A DNA stretch of 64,000 nt from Pseudoneurospora amorphoporcata (Eukaryota > Ascomycota > Sordariomycetes > Sordariales > Sordariaceae). Below the pieces are notes generated by a model that did not search any database, had not been told where the DNA came from, and saw only the letters and a list, made by a program, of their open reading frames with translations. Shown in pieces: positions 38,400 through 47,801 of this stretch. The position numbers were made by a program, and so were the translations under genes. Position 1 is the first letter of the stretch. Each line of letters begins with the position of its first letter. The DNA is taken from NCBI GenBank assembly GCA_033297205.1, contig MU859124.1, positions 62,001-126,000 of the forward strand, read 5' to 3'.

Positions 38400-39622
38400 G
38401 CCCTGACCGAATGACGGCGCAACGCACTGCACCGTACGTGGCCCATCGTCCCATGATTTCGCCCATTCCAGACCACCGCTTCTCTCGAATTTATCACAGA
38501 CTCCCGATTGGGCGGTTCCTGCGCTAGAACCCCCAAGCCGTCACTCCTCCCAGAAATCTCACAGTTTCCGTTCCTCATCTCGTGTTCTGGTCATCAAGCG
38601 GTCTCACATTCCCCCACAGGCCACAGCACCGCAGACCACAACGGTTTTCTTGGGGGTCCCGGTATGTATGTATGTGTAGGCCCAGCAGTTAAGTACACTA
38701 CTGTGTTTTGCGTCCTGGAACCGTCCGTCCAGTTCGGGCCAATGCTTATTTTTCTAACTTTCTTTGGTCTTTTTCTAGACAATTTCACGCCATTCGCACT
38801 AAAAAGAAACGCGCACAACGGCGAGACTAGAATACTCGGCTCTTTCCAACGGATAGGCTACTTCGGCAACTTGACAGAAGAGCTCCCACACACACCTACC
38901 ACTCCTACAGTAACCGCAAGCTCTCTCCGCAGCGCCGTCCCGCGCTTGCACTGGCAGAGCTCGCAAGCTGGCTGCTGGCACACATGGACTCCGACACCCT
39001 CCACAGTTCGGCCTGTCTCTTGGACTCGCCAGTGCCTAGTCAGCTCCAGCCCACACATCGGTCCCGTCGTCTCGTTCACAGTGTTGCGAACCAGTTGCTT
39101 GCAAGACAAAGAGCACAGGCATGCATCTGCCTGAGGTTCAGGACTTTTCAGGGTATCATTGAGCTGCACTGAGCCTGCATCAGAGCCAGGGATGCAGCCG
39201 TCAAGCCAGCGTCAATTGGTCCATGGCGCAGAGTCGATCCCTAAGGGTTGTGCGAGTGCGTCTTTGCTCAGCACTTAGGTCATCTCAGTAAGAGCTGGGT
39301 CTGGCGTCTAGTCTACACTGGGCCTGTTGTGAGAATGGTTGCGAGACGGTGCTACCTAGGTATCTCCACTCCTCTCCAGTAGCCAGAGAGGAGGTTCGAT
39401 GCACTGACGGGTTTGGCACTCTCCGTTCCAGACACAGCCAGGACCTCCATGATCATCTCAACCCCTGATGCCATGTTTGTCTTCAGTCACTGTGTGGGGC
39501 TCTGCAGGATGGGATTGCTTTTCCCAGGGCGCATGGATGACGGATCTCAAAGGACCCGACCAGCGTCGCTCTCTTCCTCTTCACTTGTCTCTTCCAGCTC
39601 CCCCCCCCCCTTCCAACCCTTC

Positions 39623-39803
39623 TGTCAGATGTGACCGTGTAGAATTGATTGATTGAAGAGTGTATGTAACTACCTCGCCTAGAAGGTATAGGGGGTGTTG
39701 GAGTATCCCAGATGGTGCCCAGAATCTAGTAATCTAGGGGGCTAGGCGACTAACCTAGATTAAGTATAGCTAAAAACTCAGATATCCACTCTCTAATTTA
39801 ATA
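39623..39803 (-). repeat. 3' LTR of the Copia element (left copy)
   Basis: 181 bp, beginning TGTCAGATGTG and ending TTTAATA, the decayed form of TCTGACA. Against the right copy I count by hand about 28 transitions, 3 transversions and one single-base indel. The excess of C/T and G/A differences points to RIP rather than ordinary drift. Confidence 0.92.
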
Positions 39804-40109
39804 TACCTCCTCACTTACAAACCTTTTTCAAATAAGGTAAAAGTAAAACTATTTACAATTTTCTCTCTTCTAGCATGTTAATTTCCTTAATTAAATTCTA
39901 AATATCTTTCAAAACTTTATTAGGAACTTTCCTCATTCTTATCTTCTTTCGAACGGGCGTATTTACTATACCTATTAAAACTTAAAACTTTTTATAATCT
40001 AATTATTTTAAAACCTTCGTTAATTTATCTACTAGTATCTTCTTCATTTCTAAATACTCGATTTCAATCCTTCCCTCTGTAATTTCCTACTATAACTAGT
40101 AATAATAAA

Positions 40110-41475
40110 GAGAAAGTCTTTTCGCACTATAACAAATGTCTTTTCGCACCGTAATCAAAAGAGAAACTCTATCCAGACTGTTGTAAATCTCTATCCGGAC
40201 TGTACTCTACTCTTTCTCTTATACATAACCCTAACCCCTGTCTGAGTCTAGTAAGTCTAATGTATTCTTTCAAAAATTTCGTCTAGAATCTAGGCATTAC
40301 ATCTTTTAAGGTTTTGTCATGCCTGCCAAGCTTAGACTCTAAACTACAGCGCACGTACTACCCATGCCCAGTTTTTACAGGGCATTTCTAGAGTAGTCTT
40401 ATAGGGCACTTAGTAGTACAGTCGCACTTTTACACATCGCATTCAATCGAGGTCGCTCAATCGAGCTCGATTAAGCTCATTATACTATATTGCACTGCAC
40501 TCTATATTAATCTATACATTATTAATCTGACTCGATTTTATCTATGTAATCAACGTATCTGACTGCCAGTAAGCCTCCTTCTACTAGTTCTGGGTACTAA
40601 CAATACGTGTGCTGCGCTAACTACCCTATGTGCTAGCTAGAGTGCTGGCTGGCGCCGTATCCATTATTTGCATTACAATTAGCTAGGGAAACGTACTGAA
40701 AGTTGATGCATTATTTCATACCATAGTCCAAATGCTAGTACCTTATTTGCTTAGTAATGCAACGTGCTAGTATTAAAGTAGATTGATTGACTGTAATATA
40801 GTGATGTGCGCAATAGTGGCTTAGTAAAAAAGTAATACGACAGGGCAAGAAGAAAACAGCTAAGTTAGACTGCTCAATCTAGACATCCAGTTACGTCAGT
40901 CTGGGCGTCCAGACTAGGGTGGCTAGTGCAATACGACTGCAAGGGTCTGAACGTGTAATAAGCTGAAATCTGGGAGCTTGGTAGGCGCGGTACGAGCTAG
41001 ACTGGTGCAAGACCATGGCAGGTTGCCAGGGTTCGGGTTATATGTGGAAAAAAAAGTAGAGTACAGTTCGGATAGAAATTTATAGCAGTCCGGATAGAGT
41101 TTCTTAATCAAAAAAGGCTTTTAGAGGTAATTTAGCCAAATTAAGGCCGTAGTATATAAAAAGTACATTGGAATTTTTATTTATTTTCTTTGTATAATAT
41201 GATGTGTTGGGCGTACGTAGGCGTCCTCTATAGCCCTTAGTATACAATAAAAGAAGAAAAAACTATTTATTTACTTTGAATTCAGAATATTTGTATTGAG
41301 TCTTTTCTTTAACTAAATATATTTACAGCAACTAAACTATAAAATAGAGTAGAAAATTACAAAAATTCTGATACTATTTTTATATTGACAACTTCTTATT
41401 TGGCAAAGTTATACTTAGTAGTATTTTTAATAACAGTGCGAAAAGACATTTGCTACGGTGCGAAAAGACATTCTC
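40110..41475. mobile_element. DNA transposon C (8-bp TSD ATAATAAA), split by element A
   Basis: A terminal inverted repeat runs in from GAGAAAGTCTTTTCGCAC at the left and GAGAATGTCTTTTCGCAC (reverse complement) at the right. It is flanked by perfect 8-bp duplications ATAATAAA (40102-40109, 41476-41483). Each end has a 6-bp cap and then 22-bp units starting GTCTTTTCGCAC. Removing nested element A and one copy of its target leaves 413 bp, almost the same as element D (415 bp), with which it shares TIR and part of the interior. It has no coding capacity, so it is non-autonomous. Confidence 0.9.
40161..41105. mobile_element. DNA transposon A (8-bp TSD AATCAAAA), nested in element C
   Basis: 945 bp with perfect 8-bp flanking duplications AATCAAAA (40153-40160, 41106-41113). 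The TIR begins GAGAAACTCTATCC at the left and AAGAAACTCTATCC at the right (reverse complement), followed by two 22-bp units with core GACTGT. TAACCC-type repeats lie 65 bases in from both ends (40226-40238; the complement at 41028-41040). The interior is related to the reverse complement of element B. It sits in the left TIR of element C, so it inserted after C. No open frame of note; non-autonomous. Confidence 0.9.
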
Positions 41476-41479
41476 ATAA

Positions 41480-42637
41480 TAAATATTAATACGCTTCAAT
41501 TTTATTATTAACCGTATTACTTCGATAATTAGAACGTAGATTGTTTATATATTATTATAACTGATTACGAGTACTTTTTATTTTAAAGGAATTTTAATTT
41601 CCTTCTATAGATGTATAATAGTGATAATTTCCTTTATTACGTTGGAGATTGATAATAATTCTACCTCTATCGTTAAGATTAATACTATTTTTTATTTAAT
41701 AGTACCCAAATATATTAAACTGCTAAATAGTTTAATTGTAAATCCTTATAAATTCTTTCAAGTTAGTGAATTATCTACATATAATATATTTAATACTATT
41801 TCGAACTTTAATAACGATCCGTAGTAAAGGAAAAGATTAGGGTAGAATTGAAAATAGTATAATACTTTATTAGCGGCTTTATAATACTAAAAATTAGGAT
41901 TGTAATTATAATAAACTAAATAGCTAATTATAAAGGCAATATTTAAGCAGGTAATTACAGCCGTATATATTATTCATCTGATAACGACCTAATATTCCTA
42001 TATTTTATTAAAAGAGGCTACGCTATTGTAAAGTCGAAATTCTTTATTATTTATTAAAATAAAGGCGAAGGTATAAAAATTTTCAATAAATTTAGTAATT
42101 TTATAAATATACTCCTATTAAAATAATTATATTAATCCCGCATTTTAATTTAGAATAATTTTAATACTTAATAATTATTAGAAATTATTACTATTTATAA
42201 ATTTATATTTTCTTCCAACTTTATTATTAATTATTAATTTTATTACGTGATTTTTAAATGAAGATAAATATGATATTATTAATATAGTAGAAGATTAGAG
42301 TCCTATTACGTTTAAGGATATACGAGTCTTCGTATAATAATTTAAATCCTATACCTTCAAAAGCACTATTAAATTTTCGTTACTAGAGTAGAGGAATATA
42401 TTGTAAGCTATAGAGGGCCTTAAGGAGTTTGAGAACTGTACTGTATTTTCGATATTTAGGAAGTATACGTATATAAATCTCTTTATTAAAATAAGTATTA
42501 ACAAAGGTATTTATTACATTGTGCTAAGGAAATTCGAAGTTAAATTTAGTAGCGTAGGTGATAATAAATTTAAATGAGTGACTAGCTAAAGTAGAAGAGT
42601 ACGTTTCTTTACTATAATAATACTATTAATTTCCTAT
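41480..42637 (-). pseudogene. RIP-decayed Copia reverse transcriptase and RNase H
   Basis: On the minus strand from 42637 leftward the frame reads KETYSSTLASHSFKF, then NTFVNTYFNKEIYIR, LKLLKALYSLQ and IFYYINNIIF. The last is the RT active site (YVDD in live elements), changed to YINN as G-to-A decay would do. Further left are AVITCLNIAF and an AANKVL stretch that match the Copia RT-RNase H linker (ITRPDIAF, AADRVL in live elements). TIEVELLSISNVIKEII near 41650 matches the RNase H motif (TEAELL). Many TAA/TAG stops make it a pseudogene. The domain order fits Ty1/Copia, not Gypsy. Confidence 0.88.
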
Positions 42638-43300
42638 TTGCTGCAATGCCCTAACTAGCTTATAATGATAGTACTAGTATAGGGATACTACAGTAAACTA
42701 TGCACTTGCAGCAGAGCGGAGCGGAAGCGGTAGTACGACAGCAGTGCTAAAGGAAGCAGCGTAGTTGCAGCGTAGTTACAGATATAATAGAAGGATGTTG
42801 TAAAAGAGGTCTTAGAGAGGACTCTGCTCTCAAGATAGAAGATTATAATAGACTCTGTACTGTGAGAAAAGACCGTATTGTATTGCTTAAGTGTACTTGC
42901 TTGCTTGCTTGCTTGAAGAATGACTAACTAATGGAGAGAAGAGGTCTTTATATATATAAATGCTAAGTGTCTAGAAGCTTCCAGAGTGTAGAAGCTTTCT
43001 GTAAATTAGTAGAAGTGCTTGTAAGAGTACTATACTATAAAAGGAAAGAGTTAAATCTATAAGCTTCTGTTGCATTCTATAATGACAAATCAATCTAGGG
43101 AGAATGTTAAATAAGTTTGAGAATTCAGAATGTAGTAGTGAAACCTCTGTGTTCTAGTAGATTCTGTGGAAGCTGAGTCGACTGATTCTGTAACGTAGAA
43201 GGAATAGTGTCTTTAGCAATCAGCCTTCTATACTACAGAGTAGTACAAGGCAGTTACAAAGCACAGTACTAGCTACACGTTAATAGTATATTATTAGGTA
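42638..43300. other. GC-richer block of unknown origin inside the Copia element
   Basis: Copia RT similarity stops abruptly near 42637, and the Gag-like Lys-rich tail begins near 43310-43450. Protease and integrase should lie between. Instead there are about 660 bases of higher-complexity DNA with GCGGAGCGGAAGCGG, (CTTG)n at 42896-42913 and two TATA-like stretches (TATATATATAAATG, TATAAAAGG). It could be a solo LTR or other insert plus a deletion. I could not find a convincing target duplication. Confidence 0.5.
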
Positions 43301-43455
43301 GGGGCTTCGTTTGTATACTTTATATATTAATTTAAATTCCTCTCTCTTTCTTAATTATAAAGAATTATTTATATTTTTATCTGCATTGTATTTCTTTTTT
43401 ATTTTTATCTTCCGCTTCTTTCTATTATTAAAATTAGAAGCATCCTCCTTTTTAA

Positions 43456-44197
43456 GAGGAGGTCAACTCGGACTGTACCCTTCGTTAACGCACACTGTAG
43501 TCCCACTTTTTCCTCCATATATAACCCTAACCCTAACATCCTATCTCAATCTCGCTATAACTTCGCGCCAGTCTAGCTCGTACCACGCCTGCTAAAACTT
43601 AAATTTCAATCTATTACACGTTCAAACTCTTACAATCGTACTACACTAGCTACTCTAGTCTAGTCTAATCTAGTTTGAGCAGTCTAACTTATCTAAATTA
43701 TAGCACTTGTGCCTTATTACATTACTTCCTATACTAAACTACTATCACACGCATTACTATATCACTATCAATCAATCTACCTCAACACCAACACGTCGCA
43801 TTACGAAGTAAATAAGGCGCGCGCATCTAGTCAGCTATACTAAATAATGTATCAGTTTTTAGTACATTTCCCTAACTAATCGTAATGCAAATAGCTGACC
43901 TGACGAACGCAAGCGACTGATGCAAGCAGTCGTATTCAATTGAGTGCGACCGATTGATCACAACAGAAAAATTTGCGACCGTGTCACTAACTTCTCTATA
44001 AATGCGCTATAAGAGTACGCTGTAAATTTGGGTTATTACATATGAGCGCTTTCATCTGATAGCAAGTTATGAAAGAATATAATGCTAAGTTTTAGCGTGG
44101 AAACTAGCTGAAATTTTTGAAAGAATACATCTGGGCATTCGGGAGAGTGGGGCTACAGTGTACGTTAATGAAGGGTACGATCCGAGTTGACCTCCTC
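43456..44197. mobile_element. DNA transposon B (8-bp TSD CTTTTTAA)
   Basis: 742 bp with perfect 8-bp duplications CTTTTTAA (43448-43455, 44198-44205). The TIR of about 60 bp starts GAGGAGGTCAACTCGG, and its two 22-bp units carry ACTGT at positions 11-15. The array TAACCCTAACCCTAAC lies at 43522-43537, 66 bases from the left end, and is missing from the right arm. Interior blocks match element A in inverse orientation (for example ATTTGCATTAC and TGTATTCTTTCAAAAATTTC). It interrupts the gag remnant. Non-autonomous. Confidence 0.9.
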
Positions 44198-44676
44198 CTT
44201 TTTAAATATAAATACTTTCAAATTAAATTAACTAATACTCTAAGCGCTTCAAACTATAGCTATTTTACTAATTAATAAATATAATATATTTTAATATACT
44301 GACCCTTTTAAAATTAGTAGATACATCTTTATATTTTAAAAATAAATTTTCTAAATTGTGATTAAAATTTTAAATATTACTTACTTAAATAAGTTTATAT
44401 TTACGAACTATATTAATGAAATTAATAAATTAGGAAGTAGGAGAAGTAATTTCGCTAACGCTGAATTTCTTCCCTTTAGTGATAAATATTTCCTAATCCG
44501 AAAACTATTTTTCGAAATCTTTAAATGATTTCTTTATAGTCTCTTTAATAAAGGCTTAAAATTTCTGGCGGGCTATAGCGATTTAATTGATAGCTCGGTA
44601 ATTAATTTAATTTTTAATTTCTTTAAGTTAATTGCAAATAAATTTATCCTACTCGTATATTATATCGATATAATAA

Positions 44677-45091
44677 GAGAACGTCTTTTCGCACTGCCAT
44701 AAAAGTCTTTTTACACTGTAGTAAAAAAAAAAAACTAGGTGTAACTTATACGAATGGAGGCTTAAGTAAGTAAGAGTAGTATTGAAATTTTTTTCATTTT
44801 TTTCTCTATAATATGGTACCTACAACTATATCGCAACGTTACTCGGCAGAGAGTTAAGACTAAAACTGGTAAAGATTTAAATAAAATTTATTCCTTTTTA
44901 ATATTTCGTTTTAGAAAAATGCTAGGAGCTAGATAAATATTTTTTATAAATGCTGTATTATAGTGTAAAAAATACTAAAAATTCTAACCTCACTCTTATA
45001 CCTCTTATTTTAAATTTAGCGGAGTTATATACATATGCCTTTTTGCTGACAGTGTAGAAAGACTTTTATGGCAGTGCGAAAAGACCTTCTC
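44677..45091. mobile_element. DNA transposon D (8-bp TSD TATAATAA)
   Basis: 415 bp with perfect 8-bp duplications TATAATAA (44669-44676, 45092-45099). The TIR starts GAGAACGTCTTTTCGCACTG at the left and GAGAAGGTCTTTTCGCACTG at the right. Two perfect-length 22-bp units begin at GTCTTTT. It is the same family as element C. Removing it with one target copy (423 bp) keeps the gag frame. No coding capacity. Confidence 0.92.
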
Positions 45092-45402
45092 TATAATAAA
45101 TAGTAGTATAGATATTTATTTAATTATAGACTTTAGTATTAGTATTATCGAAATCTTTCTAATAATTATAGTACGTATTATATATATTATTAGTTTAATT
45201 ATACGTAGTCTTTCTAATTATAGTAAAATCTGTAGTAGAGTTAATAATTAAATTCTCCTTAATATTTTGTTTAGTATAATATTTATCCTCTTCTTTATAC
45301 TCCTTTTCGATTTTATTTTTAATATTTTTGTTAAATTCCTATTAAAGCTATATAGTAGCGATAATAATAGTATTATAAGTACTGTCTTTGTTTTAGGTAG
45401 TA

Positions 45403-45652
45403 TTATGAGGCAAGAGGGCACTATACGGGGTATGATAGGATATACGTTGTTGCATAAGGAGAGGAAAGAGGAAGTGTGCGTGGAGGTCTGGCTATATAGG
45501 CGAGAGCCCTACGGCCAGATTGTGCGCGCGCACGTGGGGCTGCACGTGACTATGACATAGCTAATGTGCGCGAACGCAAAGCTCTGAGCTCTGGTCGGCA
45601 CAGCACATGTGCGGTCAGTGCAGCACAGCACATCACGGGTCTAACCCTGTGA
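45403..45652. mobile_element. 250-bp GC-rich insert with 9-bp flanking repeats (element E)
   Basis: A GC-rich island in the AT-rich gag remnant, bounded by TAGGTAGTA at 45394-45402 and 45653-45661. Removing it with one repeat copy (259 bp) puts the gag frame back in register, so it is a later insertion. It contains CACGTG-like and GTGCGCGCGCAC palindromes and repeated CAGCACA motifs, and ends ...TCTAACCCTGTGA. I see no clear TIR and no 22-bp unit, so its class is open (8- or 9-bp duplication). Confidence 0.65.
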
Positions 45653-46047
45653 TAGGTAGTAGTAGTAGTCATAGTTGTAATAGTAGTTACGACCTTCTTA
45701 ACGCGGATCCCTTAGTAGAATTTAATAAGCTCTTTCTTAGTTATTAGAATATGATCTTTAGTAGGCTTCGTAAGGTAGAAATCTTCTAGCTTAGGAGGTA
45801 AGACCCTTTAGATTATAAATATTTCTTTGAGTAATTAGTTGCTGAAGTCTTAATTATTACTATTTAATTGTTTAAAGGTTTCGTACTAGTTAGACTAGTC
45901 GCTAGGAGTCTTAAAAACGACTATAATAGCCTTATTATTAGATTCCTTTAATAGAAATATAGCTAATATTGTTAGTTTCGTAGGAATATTGCTTATATTG
46001 ATTATTGTGATATTTTTAGTCATAAATATACAAATCAAACTATTAAT

Positions 46048-46227
46048 TATCAGATATAACTATATAGAATTTATTGATTGAAGAATATATATAATTAACT
46101 CGCCCAGAAGATATGAGGATGCTGGAGTATCTTAGATAGTGCCCAGAATATAGTAATCTAGGGGGCTGGGCGGCTAACCCAGATTGAGTATAGCTAGAAA
46201 CCCAGATATCCACCCTCTAATCTGACA
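46048..46227 (-). repeat. 5' LTR of the Copia element (right copy)
   Basis: 180 bp, beginning TATCAGA (decayed TGTCAGA) and ending with intact TCTGACA. The first codon of the gag-like frame lies just inside it. Its outer edge abuts the CCTTC target duplication. Confidence 0.92.
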
Positions 46228-47801
46228 CCTTCTACTCCCCCAGTGTCCCCTTTTCGTTGCGACAACTCACGGCCCATTTCGCCTGTGCACCCAAGACGGG
46301 AACACTGGCAACCCCAACCACACCAAGCTTCCCACCCTCATGCCCCTTCCCCGGTTTGCACACTGTGTTACATCCCTGCCAGCCATGTACCGATACCCCG
46401 TACTCCCAGCTTGTGGTTCTGATCCATCCGAGCACGAAATGCACCGGGGAGTTGGTCAGCGGGTCGGCTAACCAGCCCAACATGTCGTGGTCACTGGTAA
46501 AGCTATTCAAGTGCTGCTCTTATAGACCAAATACCTGTGAACCGGCTGTCCCGGGTTGCGAGTCTAGCCAGCCTACAGTGTCAGTGCCTATATCGATGTC
46601 AAGAGACTTCACATATGTTTGGGGATGCTGTGAGTGTGTACATGCACGGAAACTTTGGACAGCAGCGCCACCCCGTCTTTATCCAGTACCAAAGTCAAGA
46701 AAAGAAAAAAGTATCTCATCAGGGCGATCAGGGCGACCGGGGGAGCCAGGGCGACAACCAGGGCAGTCCCACCCCCCCTGCTCCCTCTCCGCGGTGCCCA
46801 GACGTGGATCACTCGTGAGCCCCTGTCATGAACACCCACACTGCTTTGAGCGCTTCCCTCCCGGCCATCCATCCACTTTCCGCCCTAGAGACCCCCCCGA
46901 GGCTCCCACGTACACTTCAAAGTAGCCAGCTACCGGCCTAGCGCCGCCTCAACGTGTGCTTGCCCATGCGCGTTGGCCGTCGAGACTAGGCCAGAGGTAC
47001 ATGCCGATTAGATCTGTACAAGACTTCATACACCTTGCTTGTGTTGCTGTTCAGGTCCTGGATCCTCCTCTTCTTGCTCTCATCCCCGTTCTCCCCGTCG
47101 AGCTGGCAGCGACCTCACACGGCGCAAATCACAACACAGCTTGTCATCAAACCATAACCTCCTTCAACCGCCGACATCACCACTTGGGTTGCTTTCAGGC
47201 CAGACAAGACTCGCTCCCTCACTTCTTCTCATCCTGTAAGTCCCTCTTGTGATTTGTCCTTCAGGATTCAGGTTGCTTGTCCTTGCCGCCTTCAGTCTGC
47301 TAGGGATCCGCGAGACCAAGGTGAACTGACACATCGTCACTTCGCCCGTGTCTCGCTCTCCCGCTCCCGCCCGTATCTCCCCAATCTCATCGAACCCTGT
47401 AGCCCCTGCCAGCTCGCCCCTCCTGGCGGCTTGCTCACTCTTAAACTGGTTAAGCCCTCCGACCGGTCCACCCTCTTAGCCCTGATATTCTGCTTGACCC
47501 ACACGTTCTTTCATATCAACCGAGAGTCTGCCGCTTTCTCGTTCATCTGACCCTCAGTCACTCCTTCTTGCAAACCCATCAGCCCTTTATCATCCCATCC
47601 CGAGACAGAGAGCCGTGTGAGAGAGAACCTGCGTAGACGTCATCCGGCTTCCTGGGCTTTCTTGACTGAGAACTGGATCACTCTTATGTTGTGGCTTCGA
47701 ACCTCGAGTCTCTGGCCTGACCGCTCATACTGCCATACCCCACCGGCCGAATCACTAATTTGCCTCTCGCTATCTCTGACAGTGTCGACGAACTAGGGAC
47801 A
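46228..47801 (+). promoter_or_regulatory. Promoter and long 5' leader of the homeobox gene
   Basis: 1.6 kb between the retrotransposon and the homeobox start codon. It is C/T-rich, as fungal leaders often are. A possible leader intron runs from GTAAGT at 47236 to CTGACAG ending at 47782. Several short upstream frames occur. The frame 46257-46925 is not convincing as a gene because it begins at TTG and resembles no family. Confidence 0.45.

Larger units (their letters stand above)
27752..39622. other. Long interval without a supportable gene
   Basis: About 12 kb between the HAD phosphatase gene and the retrotransposon. I find no conserved protein. Frames of 100-236 codons (28457-29089, 32537-33247, 33618-34049, 35118-35624, 37340-37921) resemble no family and overlap competing frames. 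Visible structure: CAGACA-rich sequence at 28400-28640, an A-rich tract at 29754-29787, a 30-base T run at 31930-31959, an 18-bp tandem duplication at 32958-32993, a T run at 36820-36838, a 14-bp-scale CAGAAGCAC repeat at 36909-36945 and a 15-bp duplication at 38370-38399. It may be long regulatory DNA for the homeobox gene, noncoding transcripts or missed short-exon genes. Confidence 0.5.
43310..46023 (-). pseudogene. RIP-decayed Copia gag
   Basis: A minus-strand frame starts at 46023 (M-T-K-N-I-T...), runs leftward and is interrupted by inserts at 45403-45652, 44677-45091 and 43456-44197. Readable parts are charged and helical, for example KPTKDHILITKKELIKFY, KETIKKSFKDFEK and FINIVRKYKLI, then a Lys/Arg-rich tail NNRKKRKIKIKKK near 43400. 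This is the make-up of a Copia Gag. In-frame stops are TAA/TAG at plausible Gln/Trp positions. If the 45.4-kb and 44.7-kb inserts are each removed with one target copy, the same frame continues. A further small frameshift is needed near 44200. It is not functional. Confidence 0.75.
39623..46227 (-). mobile_element. Ty1/Copia LTR retrotransposon, RIP-inactivated, with nested insertions
   Basis: A full-length insertion of 6605 bp bounded by direct LTRs and an exact 5-bp target duplication CCTTC (39618-39622 and 46228-46232). Orientation is minus: the gag-like frame begins 24 bases inside the right LTR, and a purine-rich stretch (GTGAGGAGGTA on the minus strand) lies against the left LTR, where a polypurine tract belongs. 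The minus strand keeps the Copia order gag, then RT, then RNase H; I find no integrase or protease, so the element is probably internally deleted. Most stops in the decayed frames are TAA or TAG where Gln or Trp is expected, and the region is strongly AT-rich, both expected of RIP. At least four DNA transposons and one further insert interrupt it. Without the inserts I can bound, about 3.5 kb of internal sequence remains. Confidence 0.93.

Noticed and set aside
41621..41824. 67-codon plus-strand frame in the AT-rich block
   Set aside because: Shadow of the minus-strand RNase H remnant of the Copia element.
42240..42590. Plus-strand decayed frame reading EGLKEFENCTVFSIF
   Set aside because: At first it looked like a separate gene, but the minus strand of the same DNA is clearly Copia reverse transcriptase.
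43522..43537. Interstitial telomere as evidence of a chromosome end or fusion
   Set aside because: The TAACCC repeats are only two to three units and lie at a fixed place inside transposons, so they belong to the elements.
43311..43595. 94-codon plus-strand frame
   Set aside because: Crosses the boundary between the gag remnant and the end of element B.
45267..45560. 97-codon plus-strand frame
   Set aside because: Crosses from decayed gag into the GC-rich insert E; not a coherent gene.
46257..46925. 222-codon plus-strand frame next to the right LTR
   Set aside because: Starts at TTG, has no family resemblance and lies in the probable leader/promoter of the homeobox gene.
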